From: Strongylocentrotus droebachiensis
Lineage: Eukaryota > Echinodermata > Echinoidea > Camarodonta > Strongylocentrotidae
Assembly (NCBI GenBank): GCA_035222895.1
Contig: JAVYIG010001841.1
Span: 62,001-126,000 of the forward strand
DNA length: 64,000 nt
Direction of reading: 5' to 3'
Shown: positions 41,837 through 63,727 of the stretch, one piece after another
Numbering within the stretch: the first letter of the stretch is position 1
How the letters are laid out: each line of letters begins with the position of its first letter
The notes under the pieces: generated by a model
The model's input: only the letters and a program-made list of their open reading frames with translations
Told to the model about the DNA's origin: nothing
Database searches by the model: none
Made by a program: the position numbers and the translations under genes

Positions 41837-44800
41837 GTGAGTGTGTTCCCTGCTCCAATTAATTTAGATTGGATATAGTAATTCCTCATGGAATCAGAAA
41901 TCTGATCTGATGAGGGAGGTGGTGTGGTATAGTCAGAAAGTGGTTAATTTAACTTGACTCTCAACCCGAGGGTTAAGGGTTGGAATAAGGGCCAAACCCG
42001 GCACCGATGGCATTTGGCAAGAAATCAATCCACATTTGCCACTTTCGATCCAGGTGTCGATGGGTACCTGATAGTTGACGGGGTAATGACAATTACAGGA
42101 ACCTCAGGAAGAACAACATTGATGCTGACGAGGCTTCCTAGCTGGGTAAAAAGAGCTTTCAAATTAAAAGCCACCGAAGTGTCGAGTTGTTCTGGTCCAG
42201 TGCATCGTTTTCCAACCGGGGTGCCGCGAGAGTAATTCAGTTAGATGATTTCAGGCAGCGTATAGTAGTCCTGTAGAAGTTTTTCAGACCTGGAAAAGTT
42301 GATAAGTACCATTTTTTTTATATTTGTGTTCTAGATGGGTATTGAAGGAATTTCAGCTTGGTTGCCAACTTGGCAACCTTGGGCACCTTTTTAATAGCCA
42401 TATTAGCATAATCATCTAATTAGCATAATTATGTGCAATATGTAATAATGTTGCTTATCTCAATCCAGGAAGCCTGAAAACATAGATAATACGACCTTTC
42501 AAGGGTTTTACTATGTCTAGGAATTCATTTATGACACCAGTTTTTATTTTGAAGCAATACAATAATGTCTTAAATAGCATAATTAGCATAATTATGTACA
42601 ATATATGGACTTCAGTGTCATTGTTTATCTATAAAGCCTAAAAAAGGTGCAATGCAACATTTTAGATCACTTTTGAAAGACTCATCATTAACTCATTAGA
42701 ATATATTCCATGTACATCTAGTATAATTAGCCTAATGAGCGTAATAATCTAATTAGCATATATGTGCAAGATGTAATAATGTTGCTAATCTTAATCCAGG
42801 AAGCCTGAAAACATGGATAATACGACTTTTCAAGGGTTTTCTATGACAAGGAATTCATTTATGACACCAGTTTTTGATTCCAAGTAATGCAATTGTCTTA
42901 AATAGCATAATTATCATAATGAGCTAATAAGCATGTGTACAATATATCGACTTCATTGTCATTGTTTATCTATAAAGCCTAAAAATGGTGCAATGCAACA
43001 TTGTAAATCACTGTTTGAAGACTAATCATTAATTCAAGAGTCCATGTAGATGTAGTAACTTTATATCTTAGTGTGTTTTGATCACGAGATAGAATTTCTA
43101 CCATATCATAATGTCTTTTTTCTTAATTTCTCGCTTCGCTAGCTCAATAAAATACATCTGCATTTGCCACTTTCCATCCAGGTGAAGCAAATAGATTCAA
43201 ATTATTATGGTATAGATGAGCTAAATTCAGGGTAAGGGTCAAGGGTCATTATGGCTCAAGGCATGGGGACACAGAAGATTTTTTTTTCTGTTGAGGACCC
43301 CCAAAATCGCAACGAATCAGTCAGCCGCTGAATAAGTGGGGGGGGGGGGGGGGTGGGGGTTTAACCCCCCCCCCCCCCTGCGTACGCGCCTGGAGAGAGC
43401 TATATAAAAAGAGGGTCTTTTAGGAGAAATAAAACGTACAAAACGTTCAGAGGACACGAAATTGTCTTCCTAATAACAATGTCTACTTAATGACTCATTT
43501 TTTCACTCAAAATGTCCCTCTAATGACGCCTTTAGAAAAATATCTCTCTCTCTATATATCTATATATATGTGTGTGTTGTGGTGTGTGTGTGTGTGCGTG
43601 CGTGCGTGTGTGTGTGTGTTTGTGTGCGTGAGCGCGTGTGTGTGCGCGCGTGTGTGTGCGCGTGTGCATGCGTGCGTGGGAAAACGCCATCAACCGCGGA
43701 CCTTTCCATAGAAAACTACCCTCAAACCGCGGACGTACCTGCAATGGGGGACCGTCCACGGTTGCGATCCTGGTTTTCGCCGTATAAAATTTACGACGTA
43801 GGGGGCGTTTGAATATTAGATGTCGCAGCGTGTAGCCAACATCGAGTGGATCAGTTCTATGTGTATCGCGAAATGTCACAGCGCCCCCTTCGATGACTGC
43901 GCGGGAAAAACGCGCTACCTGCTATCATCCCATAGCAGGTACGTCCGGGGTTGAATGTAGTTTTCTATGGAGTGGTCCGCGGTTGCAGGCAATTACCCAT
44001 GCACACACACACAAGTAATAAACTTCGTCCACGTTTGACGCCATAAACGTGTAGTGGTGTGTGCATGTGTGTGTGTGAGGGTGTATGTGTGTGTGTGTAT
44101 ACATTTATATATTTAAAAATCGCGAACACACTATTAATCAAAATAAAAGCATTAAATGCCTTTCGTTCCATAGATTCTTCACCTCGGCAAACATCTCCTG
44201 GTTTGATGCTGAACTAGCCTGCCTAACCTTTAGTACACCATGCGGTGAGGAAAGCTCATCAAGCGGCTTGGGCCATCTTGTCTCAATCCATTCTCAAGAC
44301 GAAATGGACTTCATTGTAGCGATGTACGAGTCGCTCCGATCCAAAAGGGTGAGTATCAGGGGCTGATCCAGAATTTTGTAAAAGATTGGGCAAAATATCA
44401 TAACAATTACAAATTTGCTTACAAGGAACAAAAGAAAGAAAGAAAAGAAAATGCCATCTTCTAATCAGTGGAAGCAACTTTCTTGAGGACCCATTCTTAT
44501 CTATTTTATCTAACCTAAAAACCTAATCCTACATAGTTCAGACGGAATAAGGCCGAATGAAGTGTAGCAATATTACCGTATCTTCTTCAAGATCATCATT
44601 GTCTCATCCAAGAAAACGTTAATCACTTCTCTTTGTCATTACACAGCCGATGATAGACATAAGGACCTGGATAGGTCTGCATGACCGTACGGCCGAGGCA
44701 TCTGCACAGTGGACCGACGGCACCGACTTCAATTACACATCCTGGGCACCTGGTCAGCCTAACGACTTAAGTGGTTCCAGTGACTGTGTGTTCTTTTCCA

Positions 44801-44886
44801 AAGCTAACTCGTACAAGTGGAATGACGCCCCATGCAGTACCGGTAGCCGTGTCGAGTCCTTCATCTGTAAGATTCGGCAGTGGTGA
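41691..44886 (+). CDS. Secreted C-type lectin (three exons, complete)
   Basis: Exons 41691-41836, 44174-44348 and 44647-44886, phases 2 and 0, 561 nt, 186 residues. Residues 1-31 are a signal peptide (VSVLALIFIAGPAII core). The rest is one C-type lectin domain: CPPLW at 36-40, HCYRFF, WFDAELAC, GHLVSIHS, WIGLHDR, WTDG, QPN at 144-146, DC, WND at 165-167, FIC. Canonical disulfides would be C36-C47, C65-C181 and C154-C170. C34 and C72 are extra, the latter in a short insert before GHLVSIHS. WND is a calcium-site mark; QPN replaces EPN or QPD, so sugar preference cannot be read simply. Small secreted lectins of this layout, such as echinoidin, are common in echinoderm coelomic fluid and act in recognition of microbes. 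M7 is an alternative start. A polyadenylation signal lies 250 bases downstream. Confidence 0.93.
41935..42200 (+). mobile_element. SINE in lectin intron 1
   Basis: Degenerate tRNA-like head, GGCATTTGGCAAGAAATCAA, CACTTTCGATCCAGGTGTCG, GGTACCTGATAG and GGAAGAACAACATTGATGCTG. Confidence 0.7.
42400..43010. repeat. Tandem duplication in lectin intron 1
   Basis: Two units about 345-365 bp apart, each with CAATCCAGGAAGCCTGAAAA-type sequence, AATTCATTTATGACACCAG and TTGTTTATCTATAAAGCCTA. Confidence 0.85.
43283..43393. mobile_element. hAT-like G-run element fragment
   Basis: Shares the CGCAACGA.TCAG, CAGCCGCTGAATAAG unit and the right end CCTGCGTACGCGCCTG with 24440-24856. The left end is missing. 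Confidence 0.75.
43565..43677. repeat. TG/CG microsatellite
   Basis: (TG)n with TGCG variants. A second TG tract lies at about 44050-44100, on the other side of the MITE at 43691. Confidence 0.95.
43691..43985. mobile_element. 295 bp TIR element between TG tracts
   Basis: Arms CAACCGCGGACC, CCATAGAAAACTAC and GGACGTACCTGC, about 50 bp each with few mismatches. A weaker match (GGG..GCC) extends a few bases outwards at both ends. Confidence 0.8.
44174..44348 (+). CDS. C-type lectin exon 2
   Basis: Acceptor TTCCATAG and donor AAAAGG|GTGAGT. Encodes the helix region and GHLVSIHS of the lectin fold. Confidence 0.92.
44647..44886 (+). CDS. C-type lectin exon 3 (ligand-binding loop)
   Basis: Acceptor TTACACAG. 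Encodes WIGLHDR, QPN, WND and the last cysteine, ending KIRQW and TGA. Confidence 0.94.
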   Translation, partial: PMIDIRTWIGLHDRTAEASAQWTDGTDFNYTSWAPGQPNDLSGSSDCVFFSKANSYKWNDAPCSTGSRVESFICKIRQW

Positions 44887-45136
44887 ACTTCGGGACGAGT
44901 TTGGTTTGGGTCCCGGCCCCCCTTTCCCCAGCCTAAATAGCCAGCCCTTCGTCTATTTTCTAAGCATACTTTGTCCATGCTATATTGTAAAACAGCATCT
45001 GAGAAACTTACACTTCAACAAGCTCTGCTTCAAGTTAGTTCCGCTTTTCTCGTGCTTTTTTGTCGTTTCATTTTTGTGATATAATCATTCTTGTGGAGGG
45101 AAAAAATATGGAAACAAAAAATTGTTTTGCATGAGA

Positions 45137-45142
45137 AATAAA
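45137..45142 (+). terminator. Polyadenylation signal of the lectin gene
   Basis: AATAAA about 250 bases past the stop codon, followed by AT-rich sequence. Confidence 0.55.
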
Positions 45143-45529
45143 ATCATTCGAATCATTTGAATCATGTGCTGTTTGAATGAATAATTAAAACAATATTCAA
45201 ACAAATTCAACTTCTTGTTTTATACGTATTTGATGATTAGTAGATGTTTTCAGTGTAATATCCAACCATGAGAGTGAAGTAAAAATAAATACTGTTGTTT
45301 TTAGATAAAACGAGAACACGAGAAAAAGCACATAAAAAAACAAAAAAACACCGATGTATTAAAATCAACTATACCATTTCTAATGGGCATCACGGAAAAC
45401 CCTACTCTTGACCTTCCATATTACTAAAGCAATTTTTTGTTTGTTTTAGTGGTGCATATTCAAATTACATGAATCTATTGATATCGTTAAATGGAAAGGA
45501 GGAAAGGTGGACTACAAAAGACAAAGAGT

Positions 45530-45584
45530 AGACCAGAGAGAAAGAGTGGCAGAGAGCAAGGGGAGAGAGAGAAAGAGAAAGAGA

Positions 45585-45626
<42 letters not shown>

Positions 45627-45968
45627 CATAGAGGGAGAGACAGAGAGACAGAGAGAGAGGGAGAGTGACAAAGAGGGAGAGAGAGAGAGAGAGAGAGTGA
45701 CATAGAGGAAGAGACAGATAGGGAGAGAGAGAGTGGCATAGAGGGAGAGACAGAGAGTGACATAGAGGGAAAGACAGAGAGAGAGAGAGAGAGAGAGTGA
45801 CATAGAGGGAGAAAGAGAGAGACAGAGAGAGGGGGAAGGGGGTGCCAGGATGGAGGGCGGATCGAGGGGGAGAGAGAAAAGCAAGGAAGGAGGGAAGATT
45901 CGAACAACTCAGAGAAAGAGAGGAAGCGAGATAGAGAGAGAGAGAAAAAAAAAGAGAGGAAGCGAGAT

Positions 45969-46003
<35 letters not shown>

Positions 46004-46015
46004 CAGACAGAGACA
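45530..46015. repeat. GA-rich minisatellite
   Basis: (GA)n mixed with GAGTGACATAGAGGGAGAGA and CAGAGAGAC units. The Ser/Leu-rich ORFs on the minus strand (up to 193 codons) are artefacts. Confidence 0.95.
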
Positions 46016-46679
46016 GACATACAGGCAGACAGAGACCCCCTCTCATTTCCCATCAAGTGCGCCCTCACAGTTCAACACCCAGGTCCTTCCCTTATGCCTA
46101 GACCCTTCTACGCCACTATTGGCTGGGAATTAGGATGAGCGATAAACTCATGATTTTAAAAGCGATATCAATTATATGCATGGTGAAATATCCATATATT
46201 TGTATGTATAGGCTTACCTCAATCTTTTTTTTTATAACCCAGCAACTATATACTATATCATATTATACATCTATGGTGGTTATAAAATAATGGAATTGCG
46301 TGTAGGAAAGATTACTCTGTGGTACGTGACTGTAAAGGTAATTTTGACTCTGATTCAACTGTTAATGTTAAGGCCAAGAAGATAAAAGGGGACAAAATAG
46401 GCCAATTAGGCATACTTGTAGTTTCAAACGAATAACTATATTTCATAAATATCCGCCTTTTGAACGACTCAACTAATCTTTATTTGAAAAATAATTTTTG
46501 AAATTGTAATCACGATCCGTAGCCTATAAATGGGAGTTTCATATAGGCAGAATCAGTCTTGTCACCGCTGGCGTACTAATGGGGGGGGGGGGGGGTCCAA
46601 ATAAGATTCAAACGTGGTTTACTTCTAATTCGATACCAGTGACTTAAAAAATAATGTTGCTGAAATGGTATAATTTTTA

Positions 46680-47035
46680 CCTGAGCTTCCGGGGGCTCCG
46701 CCCCCTTTACCCCCACCAAGGGCCCAAAGGCGGGCCCCTGGACGTCATCTGCTCGTAATTTAATGCCTTAAACTCCTGAGCTTCTGGACCCCACTCCAAT
46801 TAGTGACCTGCCAGTGTCACAAATCCGGTATCAAAATGTGCTCATCTGACCGTAATTAGATATGCCTAAAAGCCATTTATAAGCTTGACTGCTCATCTGA
46901 CTGTAATTAAATGCCTAAAACCCCTGAGCTTCTTGGGGCTCTGCTCCTTGGCCCCCTTGACTCCGCAGGGGCTTCAATCACGATCCACTTAATCCGATCT
47001 ACCTTATCGTAAATACTTTACCCCCCCCCCCCCCC
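46680..47035 (-). repeat. AAGCTCAGGGGTTTT repeat family, inverted members
   Basis: Complement of the units at 49140-49680 (GAGCTTC.GGGGGCTCCGCCCC, GACCTGCCAGTGTCACAAAT, GCTCATCTGACCGTAATTA), followed by a C-run. Confidence 0.75.
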
Positions 47036-47039
47036 CCAT

Positions 47040-48830
47040 TTTGAAAAACGTTCCGCGGGGCCTGCATGTAACATGTAAGAGTGGTGGTGATGCGGATTTG
47101 TTGTTGTGGTTCTGCCTCTCGCAAACATTGTTCATTATGCAACTGCTTGTCACGGTGTTGTATGTCAATTTTTATTGTATGACGCAAGAAGCTCTTTTCT
47201 TTTTAGAGGACCTAGACGTGCCCAAAGGAAGAATGCGCTTTCAAAAGAGATATTCTAATACTCCACATTAAACGGGAGAGCTGTGCGTGACTATAGTATG
47301 TCACAATCTTATGATCTGAATCCGAATCTGACAATAATGAAAGGGTTCGAGATCATGACGACGAAATAATGCATCCGGAATCAGTGAAGTAGAGTCTGTA
47401 CTTTATTGTTTCTCGTCGTTAAACAGCCTCTGTAACAATAACCAAAGTTGAACAAAATATTTAAATCGTGGTGAACTTACATAAATGGAACAGTTATATT
47501 ATTGATACCAACAGAACAAATATTTATTCATTGACATTGTTTTGTAATATCATGCAACTAAATATCAATCAATCCATTTACTATTATACAAAATACATTA
47601 CACTCATTGTTTTCTTCTTCTGTCCAATATCATGAACTATATGGTACAATAAATTATAGTATTGATTCATTCACATATATAATCATAAAGCAACATAACA
47701 TAGTAAATTCAACTCACCGGCCAATACTAGCCAAAACGCTAAACAATAGCGACCGTATGCATGCTACCAAGTAATATCCACAGCTCGTAGAAATACAGCA
47801 GACCTAGAAATAAGATCAAAAATTAATGGCATTTCTTATAATACTAAAAATCAATGACTTATAAAAAGAAGCTTATTCTCATCAAAGTTGTAAGGATGAT
47901 TTGTTCAATTTAACACAATTATACTGCAATTCCTTCATATATCATATAACAAAATAAATGACAAGAGTATTTCAATGAAGCATCATTGTTCCCATGCAAA
48001 TACAGTGCAAGACATGATTAAATTATACTGATCTTACTTTCACCATCAAAACTCTCATTAGTAATGCTTATAGGTACATGTACATGTATATATCATCATT
48101 CCAATAAGTTAAATGAAATACAATCATAATTATTAAACAATCCAACTTACTTTAAACAAAGTCTGATCACATTTCCTCCTACAGCAGGCCAAATGTACAA
48201 GTGCTTGCAGTCCTATAACATAGCTTAGAATGGCTCCTGCCTGCTATAGCATGCACCAATGCTAGCAATCACACAAAAGAAATGCACTCACTCATGCAAA
48301 GAGTTCAATAGAGATACCCCCCAAAAGGCGGGAAACAGTACAATGGGAATCCCTCTAGAGGGGAAACAATACAATGGGAATCCCTCTAGAGGGGAAACAA
48401 TTTGTCATTGACTGAAGAAGCAGGGGGGGGGGGGGCATCTTTGCACCACATAATTCCTATTTAATTTACAACAATAATATATGTACGGCTCGATCCTGGT
48501 GGAGAATGGTGGATTGAAACGAGTCATAGACCAAATTGCCTATTTGATAAAGTTAGTGATGTCAAATTTTAAACATTCATTATTTTCTTATCGTTAGCCA
48601 GATTTGTTTAAACATTCGCCATTCTATTTCTCTTTTTTGTAATGCTCGACAAAATTTCTTTCTCCTTTATGGGATAACTATGACAATGTGGTTATTGCTT
48701 AATTTAAAGGCCACGTAAGGGCTATGAGGATAATGACGGGGGTGAGGATAATAATGATAATAATCACAACAATAACAATATTATTATTAAAGTAGTAGCC
48801 CAACCCGACCCCACCCATGATCGATGATTA
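47040..48830. other. Spacer with no gene seen
   Basis: AT-rich unique sequence with a direct repeat of about 33 bp at 48332-48402 (GGGAATCCCTCTAGAGGGGA) and a G-run at 48423. No convincing ORF. Confidence 0.4.
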
Positions 48831-48889
48831 TAAATGCAAGTTTAGCGCACCCAGACTGGGGTCCTTTTGAATGCTAAAGAGATCTGTAA

Positions 48890-49145
48890 AATAAATAGAT
48901 ACATTGTTTCAAGTTCAGGTCAAAATGAAAGTGGTATATTATGTAAACAGAGAAACAAATATTGAAATGCATCCCTGATAATGTTATCATAATATAGGGG
49001 TATATGCCAATGTCTAGAAATTGTATATTTTAGCTTTGAGGATTTCCCTTTAAAGGTGCCCCCCTTTTTTTTAGTGACGACTAATTTATTTTGTTGGCCC
49101 TCGAAAATTTGAAAAATCCCCCCTCCCCACTGGATCAGCCACTGG
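48890..49145. repeat. Dispersed repeat, member 2
   Basis: Same family as 40130-40445; ends in CCCCACTGGATCAGCCACTGG. Confidence 0.6.
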
Positions 49146-49680
49146 GTTCAGGGGGCGGAGCCCTCAGAAGCTCAGGGGTTTTATACATCAATTTATCGTC
49201 AGATAAGCATAATTTATACCTTATAATTATGTGACACTGGCAGGTCACGAATTGGCGTGGGGTCAAGGGGGCTTAGCCCACGGAAGCTCAGGGGTTTTGG
49301 GCAATAAATTACGGTCAGATGAGCATATTTTGATACCTTATTTGTGACACTGGCAGGTCACGAATTGGCGTGGATTCCAGGGGGCGGATCCCCCGGAAGC
49401 TCAGGGGTTTTGGGCAATAGATTACTGTCAGATGAGCATGTTTTTATACCTTATTTGTGACACTGGCAGGACACAAATTGATGTTGGGTCCAGGGGGTGG
49501 AGCCCTTATAAGCTCAGGGGTTTTAGGAATTTTATAACGGTCAGACAAGCATGCAGGGGTCCGCCCTAGTGCCCCTGGTGTGGTCGAGGGGGTGGAGCCC
49601 CGGAAACTTAAGGGTTTTAGGCATTCAATTACGGTCAGATGAACATATTTTGATACCTTTGATATCTTTCATGGTATAGT
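49146..49680 (+). repeat. Tandem AAGCTCAGGGGTTTT units
   Basis: About five units of 105-115 bp: GGGGGCGGAGCCC, GGAAGCTCAGGGGTTTT, ATTACGGTCAGATGAGCATA, TTTGTGACACTGGCAGGTCA. Confidence 0.85.
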
Positions 49681-49689
49681 AACATAAAC

Positions 49690-50560
49690 AAGTCAGTAAC
49701 ATAATCAAGTCAGATCAAAAGAAGTTGAAGATTATACAGAACAAAATGGTGAGATTTATCAACTGTTCTGGTCCAAGAACTCATGTTGGCTACAGCGAAC
49801 TTTCTAAAGCTGGTTTTCTTGAAGTCGGACCAAAGATCAAAACGATTAATATTGCATCACGTGCATAAAATATATCATACTAGGTCGAATCATTATATTC
49901 GATCCAACTTCGATCTTGTTACTGACGTACATGATTATAATACAAGAAATAGCCGATTCAACTTTAACTTACCAGAAAGAGTAGGTAGTACTGGAAATTC
50001 GTTTTATTACAATGCCATAAAACATTGGAATTCCCTTCCCAATGGTGTGAAAGAAATAGGAAACTATGATCATTTTAAGAGGAAATTAAAGGAATACCTA
50101 ATACTTGACAGTCAGAGAAGAGAAGTGAATGACATGTTATATGATTGAAATGTTTATTCTTCTGTCGGTTCATACTTTTTCATGTTGTATATACTTATGT
50201 TTTCGTACGTTATAGAAATTCTACAAATTCATCATTATTTTCCTCTTCTTCCTTCTCCTCTTTTTCTTCTTCTCCTTCTTTTTTTTCTTCTTGTACTTAA
50301 TATCATTTCTATCATCAGTTTAATGTTGTTATTATTATTATTATCTTTAATAAGTAGTTCTTTTAATTTTTGTATCTGTCTGTAAATATTACTATCTTAA
50401 CTTATTAATTTTATACAATGTCTGTAAGGGACCCCACTGGAAATAAGCTCTCGAGCTTTCGTGGGTTATCCTGTTCAAGCTGACTTATTTTTTCATCTGT
50501 TATTATTGTATATTGTTGTATGTTGGAAGCTTGTCGAATAACAATCAATCAATCAATTTC
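49690..50560 (+). mobile_element. CR1/L2-like LINE 3' end
   Basis: A frame from about 49720 reads KIIQNKMVRFINCSGPRTHV and continues after a frameshift as VHDYNTRNSRFNFNLPERVG, FYYNAIKHWNSLPNGVKEIG, FKRKLKEYLI, then stop at about 50148. This is the reverse-transcriptase C-terminus of CR1/L2-clade LINEs. The 3' UTR ends in (CAAT)n at about 50540-50558, the usual microsatellite tail. It is 5' truncated and inactive. Confidence 0.88.
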
Positions 50561-50569
50561 CATTTTTTT

Positions 50570-50720
50570 TCCTTCTTCTTTTGTTCCTCCTTTTTTTCCC
50601 CTCCTTCCCCCCTTCTTTTTGTCCCCTTTTTCTTCCCCTTTCCCCCCTTTTGTACCTTCTTTTTTTTGCCAGCGGGGGAGGGCCAGGACCCCCCCCCCCC
50701 CCCTGGATCCGCCACTGACA
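50570..50720. repeat. Pyrimidine-rich repeat ending GGATCCGCCACTG
   Basis: CT-rich then C-run and CCTGGATCCGCCACTGAC. It resembles 39790-40075 and sits directly after the LINE tail. Confidence 0.6.
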
Positions 50721-51300
50721 TGAACATGGACAAACATATGATAATCATATTGAGAGTTAAGTTTGGACTTTGCTATCCTCCTCTCGCCTCCTCCGAGCTC
50801 CCGTTCCTTTTCGCCGCCCGCATCATCTCGCTCGATTGAGCCCTTTGAGAAAGTAGACGGACTTTAAGGATCTGTGCTTCTATTAAACACGTATTCACAG
50901 TTTTCCGTCTATTATCTTACACAACTCATTCAACGTTTGGTGCAAGCTGGGCCATTGCTATGGCATTTGCGTGTAAATAAATTTCTGTGTGTGTTTTTTT
51001 TACGTGCGAAGCTAGCTAGCTAGAGTGAAATAGCGTTGCGATCGCATACGAAGCCCATATCCACATTCTCACTGACAAGAATGGTATTATTGGTAAGTTT
51101 TGTTCAAATTTAGTTTAATTGTATCACTTATGAATACATAATTTCAAAGCCTTATGACAATAACTCTATGTATCAGTAAATCAGAAAGAATTTTGCAACA
51201 GACGTAGGTCTAGCAGTAGTTTTTGACATTTGTTGATGATTGTGATTGTCATTGATTCTGCAGTTCTGACTGTGGCACTATTAAACTTGTTAGTTCGTGT

Positions 51301-52395
51301 GTATGAAGGGTTGACCACCAAAGTTCGCGGAAATTATTATAAAATGTGATATTCGATCTATGATTTCTCATATTCTACGTAAATTGATTGATAATCATAT
51401 CATCAGAGATGCCAAGTTCAAAGATCAGCTACATGTATGCGTGACATTTTCATGACTCGGTGCGCGGGCGAGGGCATAGCGTAACTCCGGGAAGCTCCGA
51501 CGCCGATACCGAAGGCTTCGGAGCTTCGGATGGTGCATCGAAAAACAATTTTGACTAACTAGGTTGCTCGACTCCATTGGGCATCTGTCCATCAACTTGA
51601 AATTATAATTTGAAGAAGTCCTACTCCTACCCCGATGATTCTTCCATGACCATGTTGTATCGTTGATTCAACTGGCGAAGAAAAAGTCTACGCACTACTG
51701 CGCATGCTTCAAATTATAATTTCAAGTTGATGGATAGATGCCCAGAGGAGTCGAGCAATCTAGTAGACTCTAAGTCAAAATTGTAATTAGATCTAGTCTA
51801 GAGTCTACTCCCTTTGCATATTTTGAGATAATGTCGCCCACCCCGCTGTTAGAATATTTTTCGATGCAACACCCGAAGCTCCGGACAAAAGATCGGCAAA
51901 TTTTGCAGTTATTTGTGTCCGTTCCGAAAAAATTATCAACTTACCGATAAGGGTCTGGAAATCTTCATTTTGAGAGCAAAAATCCTCAAAATTGTAAGTA
52001 AAGGGTGGTAGTGGTACCAACTGATTGTATGATATCTTGCCTTGCAAATTAAGATATTACATGTACCTTATTTTTTGATGGATCATATTTTTTGATAAAT
52101 CAACTGTAAACCACCGTGCGTGAAGTTAGGTCTCATTGTTTTTATGACTTTTTTAGGTGCAGCGCGCACGCACGATTGAACCTCAAATTTTTAGATCTCG
52201 ATATCTCTGAAATCCTTTGACGGTAAATTTTCTAGTTGAACCAATCTGTAGTAAAAAAAACTCCCCCTTCCATGTGGTAATAATTGAAATAAATAAATTT
52301 GTGTAGAATATGAGAAATCATAGATCGAATATCACATTTTGGAATATGTTCTAAAATGTCCGCGAACTTTGGTGACTTTGGTCACCCTTTTATAC
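51301..52395. mobile_element. 1.1 kb foldback element
   Basis: Outer arms match as inverted repeats over about 90 bp (CACCAAAGTTCGCGG, AAAATGTGATATTCGATCTA, TGATTTCTCATATTCTAC). Inner arms (CATCAACTTGAAATTATAAT with its complement, GGTTGCTCGACTC / GAGTCGAGCAATC, GAAGCTCCG) lie at about 51480-51620 and 51700-51900. No transposase. Confidence 0.8.
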
Positions 52396-52399
52396 GTAC

Positions 52400-54034
52400 A
52401 TGTAGTCTAGCAATTACTACCTTTTTTCCCCAGTCTGGCCCTGATGCGTGACAAAAGTGGGTGCCATGCTAGACAGAAATAACCGTCTGGTATGGGTCAT
52501 TTCTTTAATTAAACTGACATTTGTTGACATTCCCCATACACAGACCGTATCCCAGACGAATCGCACCGTGAGGATAATCTAGAGCCGAAGCGGAACCTCT
52601 TTTGGGTCCCGAAATTTTCTCCCCCGATTTTCTTTATTTAGATCCTAGAGTAAAGGAGGGGTTTTCGGCCGTTGGCAGTTTTTGGTCGGTCCGTTGGATG
52701 CATGATACAATCCCTTTGAAATACTTGGCATAATAGCATATCACATATCCCACACATACCATAACATGCCAGAGTCACTGAAGAACCACATTTGCAATGG
52801 AAAATATATCCTTAAATATCACATTTTAGCGATGTAATCAGCGGTCCCGCTTCCCAAACTAGAGCCTTTAAAAAATAAAAGTTATTTGTATATTTTTTTT
52901 AACCAAAATTAATATCAAAATATTTACAGGTCGTCAAGCCTTTTTTAATCTTAATCTTAGTAACTAAAAATCTTAGACTTTACAACTCAATACAACTTAC
53001 AAGACTTTAGACTTTACAAATGAGCTACATACACTACTTTACCTTGTTTTCACATGTTGAGTTACATGTACATGTACATGTAGATGCCTGGAGGCTGGGT
53101 ATGTTATTTCGAGTACGGTAAGGTAAAAATCTAAAGTAAAGTAAAGTTAAGAAAGTCTAATCAGTCGACACTTGCAATTTAGTCTATTCTGAACATCAAA
53201 TATTGCAGTGAAAATGTAATTTATCTTGTACATGAACATGTATTTTCTGTTTACACAGATGTTGCATCGATCAACACACCAACCATCAAGGTAACGATTA
53301 GAGCACGAGAAAGAGAGAGGGAACATCAATAGAGAGAGATCTGTAGTACAGCACATCTGTTACAGTCAGCAAGGCATTTCATTCTGTCCCTACATGTACA
53401 CAGAACCTCAGTCAACAAAGTACAGTTTGGTATGGTGTCAGCTGTCTCAGTCCCACACCATTGCTGTGCAGTAAACGCTAGAGCCCAGCCAAGTTTGCAT
53501 TGCCATTTAACACGTCCATGGTTGACGACCGTCCATTATTCAGAAGAGAGAGAGAGCACGTCCATGGTTAACAACGTTCCATTAGGCAAAAGAGAGAGTA
53601 TACACCTTAAACCTATGCATTGGATTGATTATTCAACACGTTCGTGAATCAACCCTGCATCACACACACCGTATACAGCAAGAAAGGGATATGTTTGATA
53701 ATTGTTTACCACAATTGTGATAGTGAAGCCTGCATTATATACAACAAGAAGGAGTACATTTTGATTCATTTGATTTTGCGGAGCTGTGCAATATCAAAAG
53801 CCCACTCCTCCCTAGCCAACGCCCTCGACTCTTCACATGCCATTCTCCACTATGGCTTTCTGCAATGCATCTATCAGCAAAGGTGAACAGAGGACTTGTA
53901 CAGTGCCACACTGCTAAATGTAGGTGCGCATGCCATGACATTTAATAAGAAATAAACAAACAATATCCAAAGGAACACTTGTCATTAGAACTCTTTGCTA
54001 GTTCCAAAGTGGACTGGTCATTTAGAACTCCAAG
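52400..54034. other. Upstream region of the kinase gene
   Basis: No coding exon recognised. It contains ACATGTACATGTAC tracts (about 53060-53085) and purine stretches GAGAGAGAG. The promoter and any 5' non-coding exon of the kinase probably lie here, but I cannot place them. Confidence 0.35.

Positions 54035-63727
<9,693 letters not shown>

Noticed and set aside
45465..46068. Long Ser/Leu-rich minus-strand ORFs
   Set aside because: They are translations of the GA/CT minisatellite in three frames.
49783..50148. 121-codon ORF as a host gene
   Set aside because: Its sequence is the C-terminus of a CR1/L2-type reverse transcriptase, preceded by a frameshifted remainder of the same domain.
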